This document shows, piece by piece, positions 34,374 through 46,697 of a stretch of DNA of 64,000 nucleotides (its first letter is position 1; every line of letters begins with the position of its first letter). Position numbers and translations under genes: made by a program. The notes under the pieces were generated by a model. The model made no database searches, was not told where the DNA came from, and worked only from the letters and a program-made list of their open reading frames with translations. The DNA comes from Clitoria ternatea (taxonomy: Eukaryota > Streptophyta > Magnoliopsida > Fabales > Fabaceae). The stretch spans positions 160,228,667-160,292,666 of the forward strand of contig CM075673.1 in the NCBI GenBank assembly GCA_037962975.1, written 5' to 3'.

Positions 34374-37225
34374 ATGTCTACTCCTGTGGTGTTGTTCAGT
34401 AATGGCCGGAAATATGAAAGTTCTGAGGGGTTTACATTTGATGGTGACAGGAAGTTAATGTATGTCCGGCGAGGTACTAGTATTGATCAACTGAAAGAAA
34501 AAATACTTACTAAGTTAGAACTTGAAAATACTACAGTGATTACCAAGTTAACTAGTAGGTTGGTAGTGAATAAAAGGAAAAAAAAATTTGATGCTTTTGA
34601 ATTAATTGATGATGAGACGATTGATGTTGCATTGAGAATGTGTGAGTTACAATCTGATATGGTAGCGCTGGAGATATATGTCGATTTTGAACGAGATGGA
34701 TTTTCACTGCGGGACACACAAGGAGGTTTGTCACAATGTGTTACATTGATAGGGGGTAAGCACACATAAAACTTTTATATGTAGTTAATAACAACATGTA
34801 CTTAAATTTTTGTTTGGACCCTTGATAGGTGATACTACCACGAGTTTACGAGACGATGATGACACTGATTTTAACGTTGATGAGGAATATTTGAGTAGTG
34901 AGGAGGATGGAGGTGATGAGCAAAATATCCCCAACAATAGTGATGTGGATACGGATGTTGATGGAGACTTTGATTCCGTAGCAACGCGTGCGTTGCCTGT
35001 TTTACCCGATGGTAGTGTTCCATCACGGTCAACAGTGACAGGTTGGTGATATTAAAGTTCGTTGTGTGTATGTTAATACATGTTTTTGTTGGAATGTTGA
35101 TGAACACTGAACATTATCAGGAAATGTGGTAACACCATTTTGGTCATCATCACCACATTATACCATTATAAATTGGGATTATCCAGATGAAGAACAAACG
35201 CCAGTTGGGTTAGACAATGAACCTGATTGGCGGATAGGTGATGATTTGTATGTGGGACTTCAATTTGCATCAAAGGTTGAACTGCAGACAGCATTAAAAC
35301 AGTATGCCATGAAGAAGCACCAAACGTATGTTGTGGGTGAATCTAAACCAACATATTTAACAGTGAAATGTCCAAATCAAGTAGATGGTTGTCCGTGGAG
35401 GATGAGAGCAATACTATCAAAAAAAACAAATGCGTGGGTGGTTAGTAAATGGGGCGGGAGTCACACCTGCGTGAACGTTGAGCTGTCACAAGACCATCCG
35501 AAGCTGGATTCCGAGTTCATCTGCTCGTGTATACTAGGTATGTCAATGTTGTGTACATGTTGTGTATAATATTAAGTCAAAGGTTAAGGTTGGTGATTAT
35601 TTTTGACATTTTATAATTAGGGTTGGTGAATCAAGACCCGTCGGTTTCCATTAGCATGATCCAAGAGAGGATATTAGGTGAATGTGGATTCAAAATCTCG
35701 TATAGCAAAGCTTGGAAGGCAAAACAAAAGGCTATTGTGCGGGTGTTTGGTGATTGGGACGAGTCATACGCTTTGTTGCCCCGGTGGCTATCTCGTATGC
35801 TGCAGGTTGCACCAGGTTCCACGTACCATCTGACTACATCTGACTACTATGTTGGGACTGAAGTTGATCCACAATTTCGGACATTCAAACGGGTGTTCTG
35901 GACATTCAAACAATGTGTCGATGCGTTTGCCTTTTGCAAGCCTGTCATCCAAGTGGACGGGACATTTTTGTACCGAAAATACCGTCACACGTTGTTGGTT
36001 GCAACGACTCAGGACGGCAACAATAATGTCCTACCCATAGCATTTGCTGTAGTTGAAGGGGAAACGTTACAGGCATGGACGTGGTTTCTAGCCCATATAA
36101 GGATTCATGTGACCACCATGCCAGGTATTTGTCTAATCTCTGATCGGCACCAGAGCATCAAGTCGGCAGTCTCAAATCCCCAAATTGGTTGGCAACCACC
36201 AAATGCGTATCACGTGTTCTGTATAAGGCATATCGCAAGTAATTTTAACAACAAGTTTAAGAATACTCGACTTAAACAAGAGTTGTTGAAGCTAGGTATT
36301 AACACTAAACCTGACACTCATATTTCCTTGTTCTGTGTCCCACACTAATTGTTATCTGTAAACTTCTGTAGGGTACACTGCAAACAAGGATGTGTTTGAC
36401 AGAAACTTAGTTAAATTTCGGGAGGAGGGACGCGAGATTGCAGCTTGGATTGATGGAATCCCAAAAGAGCAGTGGAGTATGGCATATTATGATGGCGGAC
36501 GTAGATTTGGTCATATGACCACCAATCTGTCTGAGTGTGTCAACAAAGTCCTAAAAGGTGCGCGAAACATGCCCATTACAACATTGGTAAAGTGCACGTA
36601 TGCTCGGATGGTGGAATACTTTGTCCACCGTGGCACGCGTGCAAGATCTGAGTTTGGGGAGGGATTGAGGTACACAAAAAAGGTTATGGAACAAATTGGG
36701 AAAAATCAGGCCACTGCTTGCAGCCATCAAGTTCAACGGTATGACATGCAAGGCAATCGATTTGAAGTGGAGGAGAGATTTGACCCAATCACACAACGTG
36801 GTGGGAGAAAATACACAGTGACATTGTCAACAAACCCATTTTGTAACTGTGGAAGATTTAAGGCGTATCAGTTTCCCTGTTCGCACTTAATTGCAGCGTG
36901 TCAGGTGGTAAGCGTTGACTATTTTCAATTCATCCATTCAGCATACACCCTGGACAATGTCATCAAGGCCTACTCAGGGCAATGGTATCCGATTGGTAAC
37001 GATGATGACCTCCCTATGACCGGTGATTTGTGGAAGTTAATCCCAGACCCATTAAGGGTGCGCGCAAAAGGGCGTCCCAAGTCAAGTCGTATCCGTAATG
37101 AAATAGATTGGGTGGAGTCTCAATCAAGTAGCGTGAGATGTGGACGTTGTAAGCAAACAGGCCATAATAGGCGCCAATGTCCACAATCTTCGTTAGGGTC
37201 GAGTAGCCAGTCGCAAGCCCAATAA
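34374..37225 (+). CDS. MULE transposase (MURA type), intact
   Basis: Five exons 34374-34755, 34829-35041, 35121-35537, 35621-36295, 36372-37225, all GT-AG and in phase 1, giving 846 residues with no internal stop. Domains in order: N-terminal PB1-like region (residues 1-110); an acidic linker; MuDR DNA-binding zinc domain (LQFASKVELQTALKQYA...VKCPNQVDGCPWRMRA...HTCVN, about 245-320); MULE DDE core with VIQVDGTFL and ICLISDRHQS, and a likely third acid in TTNLSECVN; SWIM finger (FCNCGRFKAYQFPCSHLIA); CCHC knuckle (CGRCKQTGHNRRQC) near the C-terminus. It would bind the terminal repeats and move the element in the nucleus. ATG at 34374 is chosen as the first in-frame ATG with family-like sequence (MSTPVVLFSNG); an upstream extension to 34347 starts on a non-ATG codon. 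All catalytic and zinc residues look present. Confidence 0.9.
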
Positions 37226-37376
37226 TATGTAAAATAGTGTTTAGATATTGTAACAATTATCAATTTTAATAGTGCATGAGTTATAGTAATAGATGACAAC
37301 TTACGTACAACATTTAAGAAAACAACAGTACAATAACTTGAACAAAAACTATCAAAACAACTATCAATCAGTAAAT

Positions 37377-39924
37377 CTATCGATGTCGTCCTTGGTTGGG
37401 GTGGGGGGATAAGATACATGGCCTAGTCCAATCTCTGGCATTTCTGTGTGGGTTCCTTCGTTCCCCTGGATCTCCTCCCTGTTGTTGGTTGTCCATATCA
37501 TCATCTGCCGTATTATTTACAGTAGTGGCTGCACTAAAGAGATCCAACCCCAAGTCTAAGCCAGGTCCCAAATCACGTGAGGTTCCTTCACCCCGATGTG
37601 TCACCAAAGGTGTGTTCGGTGTTAGCAACTCATTTACGAACATCGTTGGTGAATCATTTGGCGAAGGTGCATACCCACTTGCCCCTGGAGCATTTCCACT
37701 TGCCCCTACGACGCCACTACCCCCTGCAAAGCCACTGCCCCCTCCAAAGCCACTGCCCCCTCCAAAGCCACTCAACCCTCCAGGTCCACTGAACCCTGCA
37801 AAGCCACTACCCCCTGTATAGCCACTAAACCCTGCTACACCACTAAACCCTGCTACACCACTACCCCCTGTATAGCCACTGCCAGCTGCATAGCCACTGC
37901 CCCCTGCTTGTCTATAAAATGGATCCCCTATATGTGTATAATATTGTTGCTCTTGCCCAAAACTCTGCGATGGCCACTCATATGTTGCAGTCAACCCTGG
38001 TTCTGGCTGAGATTGGGTTGGAACATAATACATTCCAGGTTCACGCATAGCCATTAATGGTAGGGTGTATTGTTGGTGATCTTCTTGTGTCCTTCCCCGA
38101 GCGATACCCTGTCGCTCATTTCTGTTGCCCGGCATATTAATTTCAAACGGTTGATTTGGCGGATCATATACACATGAAATGGCAGGACGTGCGGCTTCCA
38201 ACACTCTTCCCTGTTCAGACCACATTTGCATAACATTCTGTGATTGTTGCCTAATTTGCTCAAACATCTGCGCGGGTGGTTGGTAGGGTCCATGCACATC
38301 ATCTGTAGCAAGATAGTGGATTGTCTCGACAACGTCAACCTACACAACACAAAGTACATTGTTACATACTTGATTGTCCATATCCTTGTACATAATCAAC
38401 AATGCAAATTTGGATAAACTTACTGCACGACCGGTCAGAGCATACTTTCTTGTGATCCATCTACGCGTATGTGCCTGGTACCACCGCATATACTCAGAAT
38501 TAACACTCATCAGACCCTCCATAGGAGGGTTTGTGCATACAAGCTGGTGGCGGTCTTCCCACATGTTAATCAACGGTACATACATCTGGGCCCAATCCTC
38601 ACCAGCCTTTCCTCTTTGTGTGATTCCGTGGAGATCATCCGGCTGGCGAGGGGGCGATGGAATATGTTGTTGCATTCCAAACTGTCTCATCACCCGGTCT
38701 GGCTGGTGCCACTCAACTATATTAGTACACAGTAGTGGTACCACTACCCTCCATGAATCTCTTCCTTGCAAACATATTTGAGGCAAACTCTGCAATACTT
38801 CCTCTGTATATGGGGTCCAGATAATCTGTAAACAATTATCAACATCAAAAAAGTTAGTTCACCTATTTTAAACCCACACTTATATACTTTTAAATGAAAC
38901 TTACGTCACTACGACCCATTTGGTCAAAAGCGCGCCGGTAGAAGTCAATATCTTGTCGAACAGCCTTAAATGTTTGACTCCCTAACCACCTACAATGACA
39001 GTGGGCATCAGAAACAAATGACATCAAAACCCTAAACAACAACAATAAAACAATATGTAATCCATCCTACCTCGCACCATATGGTGTTCCTGGAAGTCTG
39101 TCAGAAGGGGCAACATTTGGTGCAATGCTAGGAAACCTATCCCAAGCCCATACATGAAGGAGTAGATGCAAACCACAGATTGAACCCCGTTCGTAGTCTG
39201 TCGACTTACATAACTCCCGATACAAATAACTCAGTGCAGCTGAACCCCAACTGTACTCACCGCACATATCAAGATCTGCTAGTAATGGCAGGTACTTCAA
39301 AGACACCCTACTACTCGATTGGTCAGAGAATATAACCCCACCAATCAAACGCAGAATGTATGCCCTGGTGTATCTCACCAACTGCAGTGGAGTCCCAACA
39401 TGGTCGTCAACGTTGGCAAAGTTATCCGAAAGCCATTTCATCTTAAGACAACCACAATGAAATGCTTCATCAGGTGGATACAAACCAAACAAATTTTGCA
39501 CAGTGACCTTCCAATCTCGATCTGATGTATCGGTTATCACTGGTCGACCATCTACACGCAAACCAACTTGCACTGCTACATCCTGTAGGGTAATCGTGCA
39601 CTCACCGGCTGGCATATGGAATGTATGTGTCTCCGGTCTCCACCTTTCTACAAGTGCAGATACCAAAGCTGGTTCCACCTGGAAAAAATGAAGTTGGGCT
39701 ACACCAAGGAAACCAGCTCTTTGTAACAATGGAACAATTTGTTGGGGAACAGCATTTCTCCCACCACGGAAAAGTAAGGCACGCCTACATTTTAAAATTC
39801 TGTCTGGTTTTCCATTCCAAACGGATTCAGATACATGCACATTTTGGAATTTTAGAAGTGATGGATTTTCAGGACCAGGATTTATTTCAGTTGACTGCCG
39901 TACACATGAAGATGATGCGTCCAT
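37377..39924 (-). CDS. Plant-mobile-domain (MAIN-like) protein in MULE
   Basis: Minus-strand exons 39071-39924, 38905-38989, 38424-38825, 37377-38339 have GT-AG junctions and join in phase to 767 residues with no stop. The N-terminal two-thirds is a plant mobile domain as in MAIN/MAIL1 proteins: LLQRAGFLGVAQLHFF, FHMPAGECTITLQDVAVQVG, DGRPV, CTNIVEWHQPDRVMRQFGMQ, YMRWYQAHTRR. The C-terminal 230 residues are low complexity with a Gly-Ser-Phe repeat (GFGGGS units). Plant mobile domains occur in both host silencing/meristem factors and transposons; here it is transposon cargo. Its role in transposition is unknown. ATG 39924-39922 is the first in-frame ATG; a GTG lies three codons upstream. Confidence 0.88.
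37676..37915 (-). repeat. 18-bp coding minisatellite (Gly-Ser-Phe repeat)
   Basis: About 13 copies of an 18-bp unit encoding six residues (G-F-G/A-G-G/F-S variants) within the last exon of the plant-mobile-domain gene. The period keeps the frame. The plus strand is also open here (37396-37821) as proline-rich antisense and is not called. Confidence 0.9.
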
Positions 39925-40622
39925 CTTTGGCACTACAATGACACAAAAATAATTTACTTTAACATAAATTTTTAATAAAATAAATTACATACTTTCACAT
40001 AATATCAACTAATGACTAGGCATTTTTTCTATTTCACATTATAACACTATATAACATATATCACACTATAAATAAATACCACCATAAAAATATATTATTT
40101 TCATACAAACAATAATATTAAAATACATATTATTTACACAAAAACAATAATATTTAAAAATATATTATTCACACAGAAACAATTATATTATAAAACATAT
40201 TCTTAACACAAAAACAATAATATTTAAATAAATACTAAACCCACAAAAACAATAATATTAACTAACATATCTACTTAATGAACAACACTATAAACACAAG
40301 TAAAAATTAACACTAACATAAACCTTCATATACTACCAACTAATCCAATCAAACAAATCATTAACATTTTAACATATAATTATTTTATCTTTATGATAAT
40401 ATGAACAACAAAAAATGATAACAATATACACTACCAACAAATAACACTACAAAAAAACCAATCTTATACCTTTTCATAATCAACAGACAACAACCAAAAA
40501 ATAAAATCACACAATCTATACATATTATCTTGCTGTCAATAATTACAATGAAAAAATTTAATAAAGATTCATTTTCAAAAAAATACATTTACATGTTAAA
40601 GTGGAGACAAACTTACATTTTT

Positions 40623-40725
40623 GGGACCAGCACAATGCCTAAAAGAGAAGGGACCAGCACAATGCCTAAAGCAGAAGGGACCAGCACAATGCCTAAAGCA
40701 GAAGGGACCAGCACAAGTCAACACA
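40623..40725. repeat. 27-bp minisatellite in MULE
   Basis: Nearly four copies of GGGACCAGCACAATGCCTAA plus AGCAGAA. It lies upstream of the plant-mobile-domain gene and just inside the right palindrome array. Confidence 0.95.
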
Positions 40726-40840
40726 AAATTCACCCGGAGAAGAAGGAGTTGAAACAGTGCTGAGTGCTGAAAGAGTGAAAGAGTGAAGCTGTGCCCAAAT
40801 TTACCGAGGGAGGACCACTTTTAAACGCTGCATGCTTGCC

Positions 40841-41111
40841 CAAATTCGTCTTCTTGGGCGACGAATTCCTCTGCCATTCCTCTGCCCCACACACTGCATG
40901 CTTGATTTCGTCTTTCAACCGGACGAATTCCTCTACCATTTCGTCTTTCAAATGGACGAAAATCAGACTGCTCCCACTGTGCTGACAGGTCAAATTCGTC
41001 CCCTGAGCCACCGAATTCCTCCCTCTGTTTCGTCCCATCAAATGCCGAATTCTCTGCATGCTTGACACGTGTCAAGCATGCAGTATTTCGTCTCTTCTCT
41101 GTACGAATTTC
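40841..41111. repeat. Right array of six 21-bp palindromes in MULE
   Basis: Units at about 40843, 40905, 40940, 40994, 41028 and 41086, each 21 bp, TTCGTC...ACGAA or CCGAA at the ends. Three are decayed in the right half. Confidence 0.88.
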
Positions 41112-41231
41112 AAATACACTACGCATGACAAGACGTAAAGGACCCCAGACAAAAAAATATTTCTGCAACAACCCCTTATTTATAATTTTTTTAAAAAAGT
41201 ACGCTAAATAGGTCAAAAACCCAAATATGAC

Positions 41232-42006
41232 AGGTCTAGTGTGGACAAATAAGTTGAGATTCCTACTTTGCTTCTTCATAGCATCCTCATTTTCTAATTT
41301 TATCGTTTTCAAGTTCATTTTCGTAGCAAATGATATAAAAAATTGATCTCATTGAGTATTTCGTCCCTCTAAATGGTAGAAAACCTAAAACAATAAATTA
41401 AGCCTTGGCGAATTTTGATAGATTGGGGGTGTAAATTATTGTCGGAAACGCTTCTTAAAGATAACAAAGCCACTCACGATAGTAACGATACATTTTGTAC
41501 CGTTTGTGTTGGAACTTTTACAACAATGTTTGAAAAGATGAATAAATTATAAAATTATGTTTTAGAATTGGGAATGTATAAATTAAATTGTTATAAATGG
41601 TATTTTAGAATAAAAAAAATGGATAATTAAATTAACTAAATAAGTGAATTTGAGTTCTACTAGGATTCAGAGTCCTAGAAAATATCAATAGAACCTTATG
41701 AACATTTAAGACTTGTGTGTAATGAGAAATTGCCAATCGAGTGAAGTTTGGTAAGGTTTTGGTATGACATTTAGGAGAAATTAGTCAAAATGTATTTTTT
41801 TACATAACTCTACGATACAAAGAAATTTCTAAGTACGAATTACGGTGGCAGGTCCAGAATGAGTCATAATGGTGCCTATAAAGTTTCGTAGAGATCAAAA
41901 GGGCAAGTCAACGGGCACGGAAGTTAGCCCGGACGCCAAAATCTGCATAATTCTGCAGGTCTAGCTGCCTGGTGTACACCTTCGTCAATGGTGTACACCA
42001 TCGTGG
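41232..42006. other. Non-coding spacer, no feature recognised
   Basis: AT-rich sequence without open frames or clear repeats. It should include the original DNA downstream of the AKR polyadenylation signal, displaced 7.6 kb by the MULE. Confidence 0.5.
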
Positions 42007-42300
42007 TCAGTAAAACATGCTCATGAGGCCACCCGATGTAAAATTTGAGTGGAACTGAATTCTCCCAAAAATAGGCCTCCCTAGCTTTACCTTCACCTTG
42101 AAAAATGAGTGCTTAAAGCTGACCCCGTCGATCTTGGCTGACTCGGTGAAGGATTTAAAATTTATTAAATTGAAGTTACACCGAAGGTTGATGTAAGTTA
42201 ACCCCCCTCCTTTATTAGCCAAACACATGACTCTACAATAGTAGAAGAACTTAGCTATCGTGGTGACGAAGTTGAAGTACTCCTTGAGCACTTCTAGTGA
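42007..42300 (-). pseudogene. Tat antisense-ORF (putative gypsy-type domain) fragment
   Basis: EYFNFVTTIAKFFYYCRVM then GGGLTYINLRCNFNLINFKSFT and FKHSFFKVKV aligns with the antisense ORF of the Tat element at 63.2-63.5 kb (VALFFAFCRIM...GGMGFVTLRAEPKIVNFRAFA...FRMSFVKVSV). Only this one domain piece is left. The flanks 42301-43870 hold nothing I recognise. Confidence 0.7.
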
Positions 42301-43879
42301 TTTTACAAGACCCCGGCCAGTTGAAGTTACCTAGTGTGGCGCGGCAGCGGTTCTTTTCGTGCACCATTCTAGAGATGTGAGATCAGAGCAGCAATTCAAT
42401 TTTTATAGCAAAGCACCTTTAGTGTACAATTAGCCTTTTTTTTATAGGCAAGGCTGGGGGTAGTTACGCGAGAACGTTAAAGGGTCGCATCGCTTCTCAT
42501 GTCGTTTGACAGGCCCATGGAAGTGAATTATGGCCAACCAACCAACACATGTCACGTGTCCAGAAACTTCCACCACCGATGTAAAATGTTAAGACCAACT
42601 GCCATTTCCAAAATCCATGCCTACAAAATGATTGTCATACCGACAAAAAACTAGAAACATTTTTCATTCATCACTCCATGATAGGGTTGTGGCTTAGCCC
42701 ATCGAAGCAACCCCTGAGTCACTTCAATAGACTATGGGACAAATGATGCAGTCTGTATACTGGCCCAAAGACTCGATATTAGATCAAGTTCAAAACCATA
42801 AAGATGTATCCGCATGAAATGCATAATGACTGAGAGTTTATCCCATGACCAGAGTCCCTACAAACCAGTGTCATTGTGAGTCTGATAAATCTGCTAAAGG
42901 CACACTGGCAACTAACCTGCAAAGTGTGTGAGGAATGTTTGCGCAAGTGTTAACTTTTCCTATGATTCCTGGATCCGTTCTGACAACAACACCACGTAGG
43001 ACTCAACTGCTACCTACCCGTATAAATACTTCTCATTTATAACCAGCAAACGTACATTCTTTAACTCGTGCTTGAGCTCTGATATTAAATATTTGAACTG
43101 ATTTGAGTGTCAGAATGTCCTTGTAGATGATATGCTAACTGGAGATCAAACATAGAGACTTGTAGGTGATAACTAGACCAAAATAGACAATAATGGATCC
43201 TCACTGAGCAGGTGTAATATGTAAGGAAGAGTTAATACTGGTACTGATATCGAAAGTTTGGTCCCTATATCGAACAATTCAAATTATTAAAACGACTGGA
43301 TGGGTGATTTCAATTAATTAATCCACAATAAATATTAATAAAGTTATTTGGTAAAATAAAAACAAAGAGAACTTATAGTTTAGTTTTTGAAAAAATAGCT
43401 TGTAATTTTTGAAAAGTTATAAATTCCCTTATCAATAACTTAGTAATCATTTTACTCTTAATACTCTACTTTATTTTAAAACTAATACAACTATGACCTC
43501 TAGTATTTTTTTTTTTGTTTCATCAGGAATTGAATTTGTGTGAAGGAACTCATGACAACTCACACATCATGCTCAACCAACTAAGACAGTCCCCTTCAAA
43601 CTTTGACCTCGTATAACATTATATATATACAACACGTAATCTAGACTAATCTTTTGAAACAATATTATTTTAATGAACTACTTCATGTTATAAATTACTT
43701 GAAAAATCAACCTACACAAGTTATTGAAATTAATTAAAAATAAATTAATTTAATGCTCTTTCTAGTTCTATTTATAAGATCCTATTACAACATTTTACAA
43801 TATTAAGAAATCTAGTTATTTTTTATGTGTATTAAATTTGTTGATTATTCTTATTATACTTTCAAAAATACCTTTTAGA

Positions 43880-44432
43880 TTACTCCATATGTTTCATATT
43901 ATAAGCCCTTGAAATAAAAAAGGAATGTTTCACTTTATAAGCCATTAAAAAAAATTAGGAGCATGTATTACACATGTTTCTTGTTTACCCTTAAGCATTT
44001 AATATTTTTATATTTGTGCAATTAATATTTGACAGTGAAGTTTGACTTTTAATATAAATTGTCATTCGTTCCAAAACTTTTGTTACTTAGGCCCTTTTTT
44101 GTCCCACAACTATTTTCACTTTAGGAGTTCAAGGTGTACTCAATTTATATTTTCCATTGTATCATCTTGTAATTAATTTATCTCTCTCCTATCACATTTT
44201 ATTTGACTCATGATAAGACTTAGAAAGTTAAAACATTATTTATTACTAATAAAACAATAGAATTAAATAAGGGTATTTTAGTTCATATCAACTCAAATAA
44301 CTACACATTTAATGATTTCTTAATCTGTGTGAGAAAGTATAAAGCGACAATGGTTCTGGGACGAAGGGATATCTTTTACGATATCAAGATAATAATTACT
44401 CTCCTAAAAATAATATGAAACGGGGGAAGTAT
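43880..44432. mobile_element. MITE-like element with GTTTCATATTAT ends
   Basis: TACTCCATATGTTTCATATTATAAG at the left and, inverted, TACTTCCCCCGTTTCATATTATTTTTAGG at the right form terminal inverted repeats of about 25 bp around 550 bp of AT-rich non-coding DNA. Such CTCCCTCCGTTTCATATTATAAG ends are common in plant MITEs. Confidence 0.55.
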
Positions 44433-44815
44433 TAAAGAGAGAGAAATACATTTTTCAAATTTCATTACTATCAAGTCAAAAGATATAATTAATAAGTTCA
44501 TGTCTCATAATAAAAAATAATAAATATATATTATAAATTGAAAGGAATCCATCCAGTCATTTTTAAGACCTTATTAGTTATTACATAATTTTCTATACAT
44601 TAATAAATATAGTCTTTCTAGATAAATGCATTAAAGTGTGAATTATTCTTGTTATATATACTTCAAAAATTATCATTTATATTTGTGAAGAGAGATAAAT
44701 TAATTTTTCAAATTCTATTTCAAGACCAAATACATATTATCTCTGGTCTTGAATAAAAACAACAAATAACTAATTCATGTTAATTAAGAATGTTAGTTTA
44801 TCTCAATTAATATTA

Positions 44816-44977
44816 CTACTTCTAGTTCTAAATATAAGTTTTAGAATGTTACATTAAATATTTGATAATATTAATGTAAATAACTATTTTCAATCAATAT
44901 TCTTATATATATATGTGTGTGTATGAAAGTAGTTATTTTTCCCTTTACATTCTTTAGTCCTATTTATAAGTTACTTT
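44816..44977. mobile_element. Short MITE-like inverted repeat
   Basis: CTTCTAGTTCTAAATATAAG on the left and TAGTCCTATTTATAAGTTAC on the right resemble common Stowaway/Tourist-like ends. Related CTTTCTAGTTCTATTTATAAG also sits at 43760. Family and boundaries are uncertain. Confidence 0.35.
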
Positions 44978-46697
44978 TGTAACATCCTAAGTTTGAAAAT
45001 TTTAGAAAATAACTCATTAAGGCTCGGTGGCTTATTCCTCTCCTGCGTGCCTTTGACGTTCCGGGTCTAATTTTCTCAAATGATACTTGATTGGAATGAT
45101 TCTGGTCTTGTTCACTTTGTTTCGAAGAGATCTTCAATCTCTATTTCTAGTCTTGATTTCAAATTCCCACTTTGTCATGCTCAAATTCTAGGATTAAATA
45201 AATCCATCTTAGAACCATGTTATTCGTGTTTTTACTCTGCGCATAGTTCATTCAAAAATTCATAACTCTTTCATAAGACCTCCGTTTCTTTCAAACTTGG
45301 TGTCAAAATCACCGTAGTAAAATTATCTACATTTGTCATGAAATTTTCAAAAGCAAAATCCTCACATATTGATACAGTTTTTAGATCTTTTCCAGTCCAT
45401 GAGTTTCACGTCACTATGCTGACAAGTCTTAGAAAAATTACTATATCACCCTCTTCTGGGACTCAAATCACTTTATTCTTTTTGGTATAGATCCGTATCA
45501 AAAATATCTACAATTGTTATGAATGGAACAAAACCTAATTCTAAAATGAGAATTCTTGGTGAATTTATTTCTGAACACCCACCTGATTCGAAAATGATTA
45601 GAGCATCCTGTCATATTTCAATCATAACTTGGGCTACCGATATCGGATCATTGCAAATGATATATCAAATTGAAGGGAAAAAGAAGATCTACAAGTTTTA
45701 TATTGGAAAATTTTCGATATTCTGAACCCAAGAATTATTCTATATTTATTTTTATCGCCTTTCATTTTCAGTTCCTAAAAATCACGCACATACCATGACA
45801 TTCCATGCTAACCATACCATACCATACACATGCCTATATATATTCACGTTACTGCTAGTGGCAAGCAAATTAAAAACTAACAAACCCATGATGACATGTT
45901 CCTTGCCCATAACCACTTTATATTCTATTCTTTCCACTTCCTTTTCCATTCTCAGCCAACGTGCAGCACTCCTATTTCACTCAGATTGCATGTAGCTACT
46001 TCATTAAATAATAGCCACTTCACATAATATTATATACCTATATCCTTGCACCAGCCCATCACTTAATATTTTAATACTATCAAACCCATCCCTTCACTTT
46101 TTCATCATTCTCGGCAGCTTCATGACCATTCTTCTCTACCACATTGTCTCTATCACTTCCAATTCCACACTACCATTCACGGCCAGAATCCAACCCAACA
46201 TTCATCCATTCTAAATTCCAAAATCAGCTGCAACAAGTTAACTTCATGGATACAAAGTTTTATCTAATCTATACCAAACACTCGTGACCATATTACACTT
46301 TAATTCCTTCTTCATTCACGCTGGACCATAGCACAATCCTCTTCACTCTAAATTCTAAATAATTCATTTCTTCTCCTTATCACAAGCCGTGACCAACCCT
46401 TCACTGTCCAGCTCTTCAATTGCAAAGCTCATTGCATGCATGGCTTCTAGAAATTTATTTCATTCCCTTGCTTGAGAAAGTCCTAACCTGTGGACCACAT
46501 AACCCTCTCAAGGTGATTTTGATGATATTATTTGGTCAATTGTTCTTAGATCCTCTTGAGGTTCAAATTTTGTCCACTTTAATAAATTAAGTGACATTTT
46601 TCTTGCTCATGGAAGGCTAGAAACCGTGACTACCATCCTTCCTTGTGGAGCTTCAAAACCATGAATTCATCCAAGCTATAAAGGTTAGGATGTTACA
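44978..46697. mobile_element. Solo LTR candidate, 1720 bp, 13-bp TIR
   Basis: It begins TGTAACATCCTAA and ends TTAGGATGTTACA, a perfect 13-bp inverted pair of the TGTAACA class. Flanks ACTTT and ATTTT agree at four of five positions. No coding sequence is inside; small ORFs are not credible. A possible plus-strand TATA lies near 45835. Confidence 0.65.

Larger units (their letters stand above)
33655..41222 (+). mobile_element. Autonomous-looking MULE, 7568 bp, perfect 9-bp TSD
   Basis: It starts GGCTTTTTGACCCATTTAG and ends inverted as GGGTTTTTGACCTATTTAG. The terminal inverted repeat of about 90 bp is diverged (shared TGTCTGGG-x-GCCTTT-like tail). AAATATGAC flanks it at 33646-33654 and 41223-41231. 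It carries a MURA transposase (+) and a plant-mobile-domain gene (-), convergent with stops 151 bp apart. Arrays of 21-bp palindromes lie just inside both ends. 39960-40600 is an AT-rich spacer with no gene. Confidence 0.93.

Noticed and set aside
37396..37821. Proline-rich plus-strand ORF
   Set aside because: Antisense of the Gly-Ser repeat of the plant-mobile-domain gene, which has splice sites and family motifs on the minus strand.
41355..41385. Additional 21-bp palindrome just outside the MULE
   Set aside because: TTCGTCCCTCTAAATGGTAGAA is 22 bp with mismatched half-sites, probably chance.
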